From positions 1 through 64,000 of the forward strand of contig WFMF01000513.1 in assembly GCA_011033025.1 (NCBI GenBank): a stretch of DNA of 64,000 bases, in the 5' to 3' direction. Below the pieces are notes generated by a model, which ran no database searches, had not been told where the DNA came from, and saw nothing but the letters and a program-made list of their open reading frames with translations. This DNA comes from Beroe forskalii (lineage: Eukaryota > Ctenophora > Nuda > Beroida > Beroidae). Both the position numbers and the translations under genes were made by a program. This document shows, one piece after another, positions 49,954 through 62,569 of this stretch. Position 1 is the stretch's first letter, and each line of letters starts with the position of its first letter.

Positions 49954-50084
49954 GTATGCAAATGATTCTTCTCTTCTACTCTTGCGATGAGATATATCAT
50001 CGTCAGTTTCGTTTACCACTTTGCCCTATGGAAGGTTTGATACATCAGCTTTGATACAAAGTATACTTTTCATACTTACCTAAA

Positions 50085-50422
50085 TTTTTGCGCCCTATAT
50101 GCGCCCTAAATGCATCCCTCACCACAAACGCACCCTAAATGCACTTTTGTGCGTTGTCTGGCGTTGCCTGACCCCCCCTGAGCGCGATTTGCATGTACGC
50201 CGTTGGTTCAGATATGGGCATTTAGGGTGCATTTAGGATGCATTTAAGGTGCAGATAGGGTGCGTTTACGGTGCATATAAAACAGATGCGATTCATAGGT
50301 GGGTATATGAAGTGCATTTTGGTTGCAGATGGGGAGGAATTTGGGGTGCAAAAAGGGCGCTGAAGGTGCATTTAGGATGCGCTTAGAAATATAATGATTT
50401 TGTGGTGTATTAGGGTGCACAC
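50085..50422. repeat. TTTAGGGTGCA-type minisatellite, left part
   Basis: Degenerate 11-14 bp units. Before 50155 they run as CCCTAAATGCA and after 50215 as TTTAGGGTGCA, so the orientation flips around a GTCTGGCGTTGCCTGACCCC hairpin (50157). The array continues after the LINE at 53872. Confidence 0.8.
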
Positions 50423-53400
50423 CCTCTGGGGCAACAAAACCTGCAATAACCGGGGAGAAAGCCTTGTTGATCTCCTCAGCAGCCTCGGCCTAAACTGGGT
50501 CAATAAGGGCACTACCCCAACTTTTCTTAACTCCAGAGGCCATGAATCTGTTATTGACCTCACCATCACTAACAACACTGGTAACGACCAGGTCGAGAAT
50601 TGGAAGGTTGATCTTAGCTACTCTAATTCCGATCATCACTACATTACTTCAACATAACTTCGAAGAGAGACTCAACAAGCCTCGGCAAGTCCGGCTTACT
50701 AAAAACACAGACTGGGATGTATTTGATACCTTCCTGACAAATAACCCCAATTCCCATCCAGGACATTAACTCAAACAAAGACTTGGACACTGTTGCAACC
50801 AAACTCAACGAGCATCTAATTAAGGGGCTTTCAATAAAGCATGCCCAATTACACACATCGCGAGCACCATCAAAAAACCACCCTGGCTGACCGCTGAGGT
50901 GGAACAGGCACACCGCGACATGAAGAGGAAACTCATGACTGCACGTTCCAGTAAAACCCAAGAACACTGGGAATCCTCAGACAGAGCAACAGAACTTACA
51001 ACAAACTTCACACCAAAACAAAACAGGACGTAATGGAGGAAATTCTGTGCCGACACTGAGACAGTCAAGGAGTCGGGCTAGAATGAAACAAAATTCTCAA
51101 AAATTGCAATGACAAGACAGAGAAGCTAGAATCTGTCTACAAATCAGATGGCACCTCACGACCACACCGAAGAGACACTGAGGTTATGGAGAGAAGTCAT
51201 TTCAAAGATGATGCTACTCTAATCCTCATACAGACCATACTATCCCAGACACACATCTTCTAGACAATATTTAATAGTGACACAAGAATGAAGGAAGCAA
51301 TAATGTCCTTCGACCCCCTCAAAGCAGCTGGACCAGACACACTTCAGCCAATCACAATTCAACAAGCGGAAGCACATCATCATCGCTGAAGGCAATCATG
51401 ATCAAAAGTCATGAAATGCAGCATGTTCCCAAACCTTGACCGAATCCAATCTAGCATCTTCATCCCCAAACCTGGAAAGACTGACTATAACAAACCCAAC
51501 GCTTTCCGCACTATTACACTTCACCCACTCTCCCTCGCTTACAGGAAAAGATAACTTTGGCATATGCAGCATGATTCGGCATGGAGGACAAACTTAGCAA
51601 AAAGCAGTTTGGCTTCAAGAAAGGCACCTCAACTGAAAGAAGCCCACAAAGTCATCCACAAGATCGAGAAGAGAATAGCCAACAAGGATATGTTCTAGGC
51701 ACCTTTCCTTGACATCGAAGGGCCTTTCGACAATGTGTCCTTCAAAGCTATCTCGGAAGCCATCGACAAGTCCCCCCTAGACCTGCCACAGCCGGCTGGA
51801 TCAAGGGAATGGTCACTAACAGAAATGTTACACCACTCAAAACTCCTCAAGAAGGATCAGAATTAAAAGAGGCTGCCCCTAAGGAGGTATCTTCACCCTT
51901 CCTCTGAATCTTGTACTGGATGACCTCTTCAGTACACAGCAAAAGCACATTCCAGGATATCTGCAGGCTTTTGCTGATGACTTAATGTCACTAGCAGAAG
52001 GGATGACTGATGTCATCTGGCAGAGAACACAGACCACCATCAAGACTATAGAGACATATGGTGAGTCGAAGGGACTCAAATATCAGCGCTCTCAAAACCA
52101 AACTAGTCATGTTCATGGAACAGAAAGTGGACCCATGCCCAATCAAAGTAATGGGCTCAATTATTGAGCTCAGTAAAGAAGCAAAGCTTCTTGGAGTAAC
52201 ACTGGACAACAAACTCAACTTTAACTCACACATCGACAACATTACCAAAAAATGCATAGGGACTATCTTCCAATGCAAGTTGTTTCAGGCCCCACATGGG
52301 GACTTACTCCCAAAGTATGCAAGTGGATTTACACTCATTGTTGTTAGACCGGCGCTGGCATACAGCGCTGTTGTCTGGATCAAGGCAACTGACAACAAAT
52401 CCAATACCAAGAAACTCGAAAGAGTTCAAGGACTCTCACTCAGGTATATGACTGAGCCCTACCTTCTACACCTTACAACACTCTTTTAACTATCTCACTA
52501 GTATACCTCACATTACCGACTACCTCAAAGGTGAAGCTGCCAAGGAGCAGTCAGGCCTATGGGGTACGGAGATTGGACCCTAGAAACAGCCCCCACCGGC
52601 AAAGGAATCATCAAAGCTCATAGCACCATATCGAACAACCTAATCTCTGAGCTCAAAGTCCCAGGGCACAACCAATGGGACACTATTAAACCCCATCTTA
52701 TTCTTGACCGCAACTATAACATCACATACCCTCAAGACGCTCACTCTGACAACTACACCAACAACCTGGACAAAGATATCGCTTATCAGTCAACAACATT
52801 TGCTGCTACACAGATGGCTCTAAACAGACCACGGGGTGGGCGGCGGCTACGTCATCAAGGACCCCTACAACGAGAACACAACCGAGTACCACTTCAAGAT
52901 GAAAGATCACTGCACGGTCTTTCTTCAGGGCCGAAATAGCAGCACTTATGCATGCTGACAGACTTAAACACTACAACAACAAGCTCACCTTCTGGAGCGA
53001 CAGCCTATCGGCACTCCAAGCTCTTTTCCAACAGAATCCACAGGAACAAATCAGTTGCAGACTGTCACAAGTCACTCACCTCCCTAGCTCATGACAACAC
53101 AGTCCAAGTCAGATGGATAAAAGCCCACATCGGACACTGGGAAACGAGAAAGCAGACCAGCTTGCCAAGGCTGGCACCAAAGATGGTAACCCCGTCACCA
53201 GCCTTGTCCCCATTTCATTCATCAAACACTTAATCAATACCAAGGTAACCAACCTCAGCCACGACAGGTGGATCACCAACAAACATACTCACACTGACAT
53301 GATCATAGGTAACCATCAGAAGAAGGTTTTTCGCACACTTAACAACAACACTGGCAACTGTATCCGGTACCGAACTGCTATTCCATTATTACAGGACATA

Positions 53401-53871
53401 GGACTGAACAAACACTTGCACAGAATAACACGCGCTGACACACCAAACTGCCCTTACTGCACTGACACTGAGGAGACAGTGGCACACTTCATTGGACAAT
53501 GCCCTGTTTTTATGAGAATCAGAGGCAACACACTCGAGACATACTATGACTCCATTAACGACATCATGGACAACAACAGCATGGACGCACCACCAATACA
53601 CACCCAAAACCAAAAGACTACAGCGAACAGAGGAGGAGGCGGACAATACAGGGGGTGACATAGCATCTACTCATCTCCGATAGCTCTGAAGTATCTGGTA
53701 TTATTGGTAAAGGTATCCTCCCCTCGCTAGCCACACCCTCATTTCACCCTCCACCCCCTCCATCACCTTTCACCCTCACCCCCCGTCGCCTCGGCGACTA
53801 GAGGTAGGCACAGTCCCACTCCGGGACTATCCTCTTGCGGACCCCCGGGTCCGGCCTCTCTTTTGATGATG
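50423..53871 (+). mobile_element. I/LOA-like LINE, 5'-truncated, with 11-bp TSD
   Basis: It is flanked by the exact 11-bp duplication AGGGTGCACAC (50412-50422 and 53872-53882). From 5' to 3' there are remains of an apurinic-type endonuclease (TPTFLNSRGHESVIDLTITN ... NSDHHYI, 50510-50650) and a decayed reverse transcriptase (KAAGPDTLQP near 51325; FADDL near 51965). These are followed by an RNase H domain (YTDGSKQTT near 52808; WIKAHIGHW, NEKADQLAKAG near 53130) and a terminal Cys/His knuckle CPYCTDTEETVAHFIGQCP (53452). APE-RT-RNase H order fits the I/LOA group. Many frameshifts make it inactive. The tail is (TGA)n. It sits in the last intron of the zinc-finger gene, in the same orientation. 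Confidence 0.93.
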
Positions 53872-54115
53872 AGGGTGCACACTAATTTGGAGGGATGTAT
53901 TAACTATTAAGGGTGCATTCAGGATGAACATATGGTGCATTTAGGGGACGAACCCGGGTCATTTAGGGTGTATTTAAGGTGCACTTAGGGTGCGCTTTGG
54001 GGACGAGCCTGGGTCGTTTAGGGTGCATTTAGGGTGTATTTAAGGTGCGTTTCGAGTGCATTTACGGCCACGGTGCGTTAAGGGTGCATTTAGGGCGCGC
54101 GTAAGGTGCGTCGGA
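53872..54115. repeat. TTTAGGGTGCA-type minisatellite, right part
   Basis: Continuation of the array at 50085-50422 beyond the LINE, with variants such as GGGACGAACCCGGGTC at 53945 and 54000. The TTAGGG word is coincidental to a longer unit, not a telomere array. Confidence 0.8.
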
Positions 54116-54174
54116 CAACTGGTCTTACGATATATCGTTCATGTCAGTGAAATTCAAGCCCTCCTCTTTTCCAG

Positions 54175-54324
54175 GCTGACGAGAAGACGGCGAAAAGAAT
54201 CAAGCCCGATCACATTGTGCATCACGAGGAAGAAGTAGAGGAGGAAGAGGAGGTTATTGAGACATCTGCTGAGGAATACGACGAGGAGATTACATTCCAA
54301 GATGGCAGCCTCATCATCTCGTGA
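54175..54324 (+). CDS. C2H2 zinc-finger protein, last exon (acidic tail and stop)
   Basis: 150 nt after CTCTTTTCCAG, phase 0, ending in TGA (54322-54324). It encodes ADEKTAKRIKPDHIVHHEEE, an acidic Glu run, and TFQDGSLIIS. The phase and strong acceptor link it to the exon ending at 49953 across a 4.2 kb intron filled by the minisatellite and LINE. Acidic tails of this kind can act in transcriptional activation or protein contacts (inference). Confidence 0.85.
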   Translation, partial: ADEKTAKRIKPDHIVHHEEEVEEEEEVIETSAEEYDEEITFQDGSLIIS

Positions 54325-54869
54325 ATAAGGGGGTCTAAGACGCAACCCTGTGGTACACCACAATCAGAACTTATTGGAGAGGATGATTTGAGGTCTGAGC
54401 TAATAACGATGATCAGAGAAATAACGAGTTCTGCGATCCGAGAATTTTGTGTTAAATGACGAGCTTATGAAGTTGAAGTTTGATAGTAGCAATAGTTCAT
54501 AAATAGTATTAAATAGCTTTTGTTTAGTGAACACCCGTTAAGAATTTGTTTTTATGTTTATAAATGTTCTTAAATGGCATTAATTATTTAAAAGTTCAAT
54601 ACTTTATAAACCCATTAATTTTTTGAGTTTGAAGCTCTCTGCAAAATATAGCTGTCGATTGATGCTTGCAGCTCCACGACCTGTCTGTCAACTTCTAGAT
54701 GCATCACGTGCTTCAATTTCTTGTGCTTAGCTCACACCTACTTTAAATTATTTATATTTATATTTGAATATCATACGTGCAAAAATACGAACTGAAAATG
54801 AAATATTGTATAATTACGATGGATGAGAAATGATGCGTATCCATGTACCGGATATCGTTCATGTCATAA

Positions 54870-55029
54870 GGGATCGTTCACATATTACGTAATCACCTAG
54901 GGGGAGGGGGTTTGTCAAATGATTACGTTCCATGTTATTGTAACAAATACAACTACTGTAAACTTGATTACGAGGGGGAGGGGTTCTGAAATTGGTCAAA
55001 AATTGATAACGTAATATGTGAACGATCCC
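54870..55029. mobile_element. PIF/Harbinger-like MITE (160 bp)
   Basis: GGGATCGTTCACATATTACG (54870) is repeated inverted at the right end (to 55029). The inverted repeats extend ~26 bp with one mismatch. Flanking TAA on both sides (54867-54869, 55030-55032) is the 3-bp TWA target of PIF/Harbinger. Two GGGGGAGGGG tracts lie inside. Confidence 0.85.
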
Positions 55030-55039
55030 TAATTACAAT

Positions 55040-55335
55040 GATAATCACATATCATTAGATTGTGCAATGCCTTGTTTCTATTTTTCCCTTCCAGTATACA
55101 ATTACATACTGAGAGTGAAGGGGATGCTTTTCAAAACGGGTAATCGTTTCGAAGATATGCCATATGGTGTATATTTATTGCATTCTTCGTGATGTAATTG
55201 TAAATAAGTTCAATGAATAATTCAATGAAATATAACTGCTTCTTTCTTGATCTCAGCTTATGAAAATGAAATATAATATCGATTTCGATTCATAGCATAA
55301 ATCATAATATTATCAATTAATTCTTCCTACGCCCG
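55040..55335. other. AT-rich, nothing recognised
   Basis: No coding, RNA or repeat signal was identified. Confidence 0.4.
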
Positions 55336-55339
55336 CATA

Positions 55340-55790
55340 AATGTGTTGTCAGGCGTTGCCCTAACCAGGACCCTGGTTACGCGCACGCCCCCTGGTTAGA
55401 GGAATGTCAGGCGTTGCCTGACCCCCTGACGACTTGCTAAACGCGTATACCCCTGTTATTGTCGCGCGGCGCGCTTCCTCAGAAGGGAAGCGCGCGGCGC
55501 GTACACACACCTATGCGGGCTTAGGAACCTGACGACGTCAGACAATAAATGGAAATGTGTGTGTACGCGCCGCGCGCTTCCTTGCACTAACCATTCCTAA
55601 GCCCGCATAGGTGTGCGTACGCGCTGAGGAAGCGCGCCGCGCAACGCAGACAGGGATATACGTGTTTAGCTTGCTAAACACGTATATCCCTGTCTGCGTT
55701 GCGCGGCGCGCTTCCCGTAGGGAAGCGCCGCGCGCGTACACACACCTATGCGGGCTTAGGAAGTGTTTAGCAACCCTAACCAGGGTGTTA
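55340..55790. mobile_element. Modular GC-rich foldback cluster
   Basis: Modules shared with 16126-16643 occur in nested inverted order. CCTAAGCCCGCATAGGTGTG/inverse is at about 55508, 55591 and 55740, GGATATACGTGTTTAGC/inverse is in the central palindrome, and CCCTAACCAGG and GTCAGGCGTTGCCTGAC words are at the edges. Arms of the outer fold span about 55588-55762. Non-coding. Confidence 0.75.
55628..55715. repeat. 43-bp perfect palindrome with 2-bp spacer
   Basis: GGAAGCGCGCCGCGCAACGC... (55628-55670) and its exact reverse complement (55673-55715) are separated by TT. It would extrude a long cruciform or hairpin. Confidence 0.95.
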
Positions 55791-55799
55791 TGATATATT

Positions 55800-58110
55800 A
55801 TATTTATATTATATTCATTATTGATCCTCTATATTCTATAGGGTTTTATGACAGAATAAAGGAGTATCCTTGCGTTACATGGTGTCAGAACGAGGACGTA
55901 GAGGAATGTCGAGGAAGCTAGCAACGTTAAGAAACAGGATAGGAACTTCCAACGTGCCTATAATAAAGCAGCTACAGAAGAACTTGCCCGTGGCTGATAG
56001 CTCATCTGCGTTTTGTATATATAGATGCACCTTCTATATCATTTACACAATATATATTTACTATCTTTTACCAACATTTACAATAGGCAGTGTGGTTTGA
56101 AGTCATCATTACGGTGTGAAATGGTAAATTGATAACAACATAATGAGTGGCTCTTGGTGTGTTGGTATATAGGTACTAGATAGTGGTTAGAGTAGGCATC
56201 AGCATCAGCTGGTGTACTCATATTCCATGTTGTGGTGACCCAGGCACAGAGTGAATAGAGGAGGATCGTAGGTTGTGGGTACTTATAGGTGTAAAATGTA
56301 TGATTGTAGAATGAACTTGAGTGTAAAATGTATGAGGGTAAAATGTATAAAATTTACACAGGCAGATTGAATAGAGGAGGAATGTAGGATATGTACATTG
56401 TACAAGTGTGAACAGGTGTGAAAGGTATGAGTCGAGTGTAGGATGTACGAACTACGATTGTAGAATGTATCGATGAAAATTAAAAGTTTTTGAATGTTAA
56501 GTGTACCTATATAATAATGTGAAATGTACAAAAAGGGTAGAATTTATTTTAAAATGAGCAGTGTTCTACAATGTACTGTGTGCTATGAACCACTCCTGAA
56601 CAAAAGTTCTAAAAATAAGAAAAAAGCCATCTACAATCTGCATAAGGGATCTGTGTATATCTGAATTCTAAGTTCGTAGTTAAGACTAATGTAGGGAGTT
56701 AGTTTACAAGTAAAATATTTCAGATTCAAATGTGCGTCTTTCTGAACTAACGCCAAGTAATGTGTTATTGTATGATAATAATAACAACAATAATCAAGTG
56801 TTGGAATGTTATGGAGAATGAGTTGCGCAAAACACTGCAGATTTTTAGTAAGTTATGTGGCATTCTGCCAATTTGCCGCAGTTCCACAGAAGTGGAGTTT
56901 TCTTCAAATTTTCTTCAAATGTATATATACATTCACAGACAGGATAGGATTTAAAAATTAATTCCCCGGGTGAAAAAGCTGACGTTATAAAATTAGCGAG
57001 GAAACTGAACGGCATCTGTTTTAAAGTCATTAGTACGAACTAACCAGTAAAATCTGAGTCAAATTCTATGACTTAAGTGGATGAGGGCGTGGTTCAAATT
57101 AATTCATAATTAGATTCAAGATGCCCCATTTTCTCAATTAAGATAAAAACAGCTGGTTGCTGTACGTAATATTGAGCATCATCGAGAAACGGTTCTTGAT
57201 TAAAAAAATGAGAGAAATATCAGCAAGTAGGTATTAAGCAATGATCTTCGTAAATTCACAGAATTCCTTGTCCAAGTGCAATTTCTGTTCGTAGGTTTCA
57301 GAGGTACATTACGTACTATTTAATCGAACAATCGGAGAGTTAACAATAAATACTGCCTTGCGTCATATGGGTAGATTGGAATATCAAAATCGTCGGCATA
57401 CCGTCTGATCATTAGAAATAATTGCGAAAAGCAGACGTTGCGTAACCACTGTCATTTGATACGCAAGTCGTTCAGCAACATAACACAAGTGATGCTGTTA
57501 TCATGCTTTAGAATGGTCTATAAATAGCAACAACCCGCCTCTTTTTGTACCAAAATAAAATTTCAACCGACGAAAACGCTTCGATGCGTATAACATCACA
57601 TTATGGTGAGAGAGCGGGGTTTACGTAAGTTGCTGCTTCTAGAGACAAATCATACCTTATATGGAATTTCTCGGTTCCCTGGTTTGATGTAAAACGTAAC
57701 TACAAGCTACTATCCTTAGAGTTTAATTTTTAAACGGCCTCGCACAGTTCGGCCGTTATCAGCACAACTCTCAAAGTGAGAAGGTATATATTCGCATATA
57801 ATGGCGAGAGAGTGTGGTGTACATATATGCTCCTGCTGCTGCAGAACATTATTCCTTATAAGGCATGTTCAATATAGTTATTAATATTACAGGATGCTTC
57901 CAGGGAGCTCTATTGAGAGACTGAGAGAGGGTCGATATACCTTCAAAATATAATGCGATTTAACGTCATTAATTTAATACTTTGTGCTATGATAGTGACT
58001 TCAGTTTAAGCGAGTATATTCTTTTTACTTGCCTAAAATATGAGTACATGACATGTGGTCTTTGTGTGAATATGAATGTCTCTATTTCACTGGATCACCG
58101 TGGAAATTAC
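55800..58110. other. Non-coding stretch, no gene supported
   Basis: AT-rich. GTGTAAAATGTATGA-type short repeats occur at 56285-56530, and a weak duplication of ATGGYGAGAGAG words at about 57603 and 57800. No exon or RNA gene was recognised. Confidence 0.4.
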
Positions 58111-58118
58111 AGTGAACA

Positions 58119-59145
58119 GGGTGTCTTTCACGAACGCAAATCCTTGCACTTAGCAAAAACTTAAGTCTAAATTTAAGTACGGCTTGCCAATTGTTGTTCA
58201 CGAAACTGAACTTAAGTACAACTTTTTACTTAACTTTTTTTACTTAAGTACAAGATGAAATATTTAAGTGCAACTCCTCCTCTCGCACTTAACCTGTACT
58301 AAACTCTGCGTGACACTCCTTATATGGTGCGTTATGCTCGCGTGATGTAATGGACACCGCACTTAACTCCAGAAAAATACTTAAGTACGCACTCAACTAG
58401 GAGAGATTTAAGTAAAAAGTTAAGAGCGGTCTATACCGCTCTTAAACCGTACTTAACTTGCACTTAGCAAAAAATATGTGCAAATGTATCACAATTCAGA
58501 ATTCAGAAAGCCTTGCTGCCTACAGCATACCTATAACAAACACGGATGATTTCAAACAATTTAATTAAATATAAAAAGGTACCTATACAGTAGTTTCATG
58601 ATTAAATAATGGGAGAAATATTTTGTATCAAATTCGCGTCTGACCAATCCATAAGTAAATGATTAAATAGTATGAATAAAATTATGAATCATCGCTATGT
58701 CCAATGTTCATTCAAGACATGAAAGAATTTATGACGCTATCTCTGGCAAGCTGTCCCAGTTTGAGAGCCTCTTTATCAGTCGTGTTTTCTTGTTGTTCAC
58801 GAGCTGTTACCAAAACAAGCGAGAAGGTTACCGATATCTCGATGATAGGTAAGACCAGAAACATAATCACGCACTGAGGTTTCCCGCTAACAACAACTTC
58901 CTATTTCGAGCTCTCTCATTGGTTAGTGTTTCGATCACGTGACCTACGTTACCATGATCACGTGTAAGTTAAGTGCGGTTGGTTGAGGGCGTTCATGAAC
59001 ACCAATCTTTTGCAATCTTGTACTTAAGTACAAGTCTCCCCGATAGGATTTTGTTTCGTGAACAACAGAATTTAGTGTACTAACTTTAAGTGCGCACTTA
59101 ACTTTTAAGTAAAAAAGTTAAGTATAAGTTTCGTGAAAGACACCC
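58119..59145. mobile_element. TIR element with ACTTAAGT clusters (1027 bp)
   Basis: GGGTGTCTTTCACGAA (58119-58134) and TTCGTGAAAGACACCC (59130-59145) are perfect 16-bp inverted ends. The outer bases allow a 3-bp CAG duplication if the first G is assigned to the target. Many ACTTAAGTAC/AAGTTAAGT words fill both subterminal zones (58140-58460 and 59010-59125), typical of transposase-binding subterminal repeats. No transposase recognised; superfamily undecided. Confidence 0.8.
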
Positions 59146-59149
59146 AGTA

Positions 59150-61960
59150 TTTGATACCTCTAACGTTGGAGGAATGGGCACTTTGCGAGATAGTGTGTAA
59201 GAGAGAATGACAACTATTCAGTAATATGGGGATTAAAAGTTGAAGGCAGAGTCCTGAGAATCTTTGCGAAATGAGCGATCTATCAAGATTCAAGAGATGG
59301 ACAGTATCATGGACAGTGGAATGACAAATTTGAGTCCGGGGCATTAGGTAATGCTACGTGGGTGAACGTATTTTAGTAGGACCATACAAGGAAGTAAGAA
59401 ACTGAACTGAGGAAAGAAATCTAAAGGTGTTTACGAGTAATGAATCATGCTCTCATGTCGCAAAGTACTTTAAAATGGCACAAATTCGTTGGCAGGAATT
59501 CAAATTCATGAGCTTTAAAAACTTAAACTGCAAATTAAAGCAATGTGCAATCGAGGGAAAAGTTATGAAGATTTGGCGAGGTGTGCCTCGAAACAACATG
59601 ATAATTGCTTAAATACTCAATCAACAGACTACCAATCAAATCAAGCTAACAATCAAATCACGATAAAAACACGGATACGTGTCAACTGTGACAGTCAACG
59701 GGGAAACTTGAATGATTTTCCGGGAAAAGCATTGCCCGATCAAAAAAACATCGCTCACAATAAATTATCAAATGATCAGCTCTCTCACAGTATACACACA
59801 CAATGATAACACGGCACACAACACAATGGAAAACACATGTGATGTAACTTCTGAGAGCAAAGCATAGCTGTGTGTCGTGAGGCGATTATATGCGGCACGT
59901 GCGCGAAACACAGACATTTTGGCGTCATCAATTCACCATGGTAACGCCTGATAATGACGTCACTCAGGAGTGAGTATGAGCCGTGCGCGGCACGTATACG
60001 CCGCGACGCGCACATAAATTATCATGAGAATATGATCGCCAGGTGCGTTTTTGTGCAATCTCTCTCTCAGTAAACACAGCCTCACAGTAGCTGGCATTGG
60101 AATGTACAGTTTCTAGGATCAAGGCTTTGTGCTGTGGAAGAGTACAATGGGTACTAAATGCCGGATCTACTTTACAATCGTTCTTCAATTACCTATGCTT
60201 AACAATTGTCTGATACTATGCTCCAACTGCGCTATTCTATGCATTCTGAAGGGGAAAATGAAATGAAAGGCTTTGAAAGGCCAGGTGTTTTGATGATATA
60301 CATAGTGTATATCATTGTATAAGGCTTACTTAAAATGGCCTTTAGTCAAGAAACTATGAATGCCGAAAGTATGGACAAGTGTATATTGTATAAAGTTTTG
60401 AAATGGGTTTGAGTGGCTCCCTCAATATATCCTCTGTAAAATAACGCATCATAAGCAAGTGATAAGTAGGTAATTTTAATTTTGCTGTGGCACTATGTTT
60501 TGAATCTCAGGAAATAAATGTACTTAAAATCCTTATTTTTGTAAAATCCTTGCAAATGATCCAGAGGACTTTGGAGCTTATAGGGGATCCGTGCAGGATA
60601 AGGCTATTGCGAAACATGAGATTACAGCCCATATTCTCCAAAACAACTAATTAATATATCCCCTGAGGAATTGATCGTAAATCAATGACACAGAACTTAC
60701 ATTATAGCCTGCCAAAATACAGCCGAATGACATGACAAAATGTAGACCACACCATCTAGATAATGATATATCATCAAAGAAATATTGACTGCCGGAATCG
60801 AAACTTTACAAACATTACAGACTCCAGTATACTTGTGTTACGAAATAATTTCTACAATGATTTTCAATTTGTTTGTGGGATAAATAACATCATATTCAAA
60901 TCTAGATTTATCAGCTGTTTCAAAAGTATACATAGCCTGAGGAAATTAGGATTGTTCTAGATTTGAATTTTGGTCCAATGTAAACATTAAACAAGCAGCT
61001 GTTTAATAATGACATTTGAATTGAGGTATGCTTTTATCAGGGCAGGAATTTGATTATAGAAGTTGGCGATTTGTCAAGCAAGACTCAAATATAACTTGCA
61101 ACTCGGGACATCGGACTGAAGTTCATGAAATGAATTGAAAGTTCACGAGACTGTGTAAAATAGAATTTGCAAATAAGTTAAGATAAAACAAAAAGTTGTC
61201 TATCACACGGAATGAATGTCAAATGATATAATTCCTAAATTCCACAACTCTGCAAAAAGCTAATAACTGAGCTCCAAAACGATGGCGTCATCATTTAATG
61301 GTTTAATAATAGCACATCATTTATATCAAAACTCCATTATAACGACAACATGAAGAAGATTATGAGATCACTTTGTGTAGTGTGCAAGTCAGTGGTTATG
61401 TACTGCAGATGGTGCTGTGCCTTGATGAAGTAATGGCTCAGACTATGAAAGATATTTCGTTGTGATGGTTGAATGTAAATCAAAATATACCGAAAAAGGA
61501 ATAAATATAGAAAACACAAAAATAGAAAGAACACGAAAATCGCAGAATTGTTTGCAGAACCCGAACTCGAATAGCAAAGGATTGCAAAGCTCAGGCCTCA
61601 GCGAATTCAAACTAGACATAATTTAGTCAGGGACTGCAGCGGACAGCGGTGCCAAATATTAAACAAAATATGGGAGGATCTCCGACTTTGAAATAACATT
61701 ACTCCATGAGAAAACACACAGAAATATTTAACATAACTATAACAAAATATTATAAATTCCTGCTGTAGCGTAACAAAGATAAGGAAGAAGAAACGCATGG
61801 ATCATGTGGGAGAAAGAAACCCAATCCTTGAGTTGCAAAACCAACAAACCGGTTGAGATGCATTCGAGAACAATAACTCCCATGAATTCGCACGCATCAA
61901 TCGCAAAAAACGCAAACAAGTTCGCATAAACTCACAAACGCACACACAAACCTATGCGCT
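59150..61960. other. Non-coding stretch, no gene supported
   Basis: Short frames only. A half X-box (CACCATGGTAAC, 59934) lies near GC-rich palindromic words (CGGCACGTATACGCCG near 59993). Confidence 0.4.
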
Positions 61961-61966
61961 GAGTAA

Positions 61967-62561
61967 GGGGGTGCACACACGTAGCTTATAAGCCATGGAC
62001 TATAAGCCATGGCTTATAAGCTACGTGTGTGCTGTCGATAACTTACCCATGGACTATTATCCATACGTGTGTTTTGGGTGAAAGTATCGACTACACTCTA
62101 CAAAAGTGTGGAGATTAGTCCATGAAAAATAGCCGGTCTTAAATGTGGTATTACAATCCACATGGCTTGTAAGCTACGTGTGTCTTGTAGACTATAGTCG
62201 ACACTGTACGTAATTCCGAGAAAAGTTGTATACATTAACGCTAGCCAATCAGAACGCTGTATCATGCGAGTTATTAACCAATCAAAAGCAAGAAAAGTGA
62301 TAGGGGTTATGTTTCCGATTCTTCCTGTGTTGTGTTACGATCAGAGCATCCGAGGGTATCATGTCAAATTACGTCAATCAAATTCTATTCGGGGACTCAG
62401 AAGAAACTGTTTTCGATATTTTGTTACGATAACGTGTGTTGATAATAGTCTACAAGACACACGTAGGATTCGTGGCTTATACTCCACGTCGTGTGTCTTC
62501 ACCCCAAAACTCGGCGTAGACTATAGTCGACATGGCTTATAATCCACGTGTGTGCAGCCCC
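61967..62561. mobile_element. PIF/Harbinger-like TIR element with nested palindromes (595 bp)
   Basis: The ends GGGGGTGCACACACG (61967) and CGTGTGTGCAGCCCC (to 62561) are inverted with one mismatch. Similarity extends ~35 bp in, through TTATAAGCCATG. TAA flanks both sides (61964-61966, 62562-62564). Near the left end 61973-61998 and 62007-62032 form a perfect 26-bp palindrome with 8-bp spacer. GACTATAGTCGAC and TGTAGACTAT words recur inside. Non-coding. Confidence 0.8.
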
Positions 62562-62569
62562 TAAGTACA

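Noticed and set aside
53872..54115. Telomere-like TTAGGG words
   Set aside because: TTAGGG occurs only as part of a longer degenerate TTTAGGGTGCA unit, not as tandem hexamers.
57091..57101. tRNA B-box-like GGTTCAAATTA
   Set aside because: No A box or cloverleaf could be drawn around it; no tRNA was found anywhere in the window.
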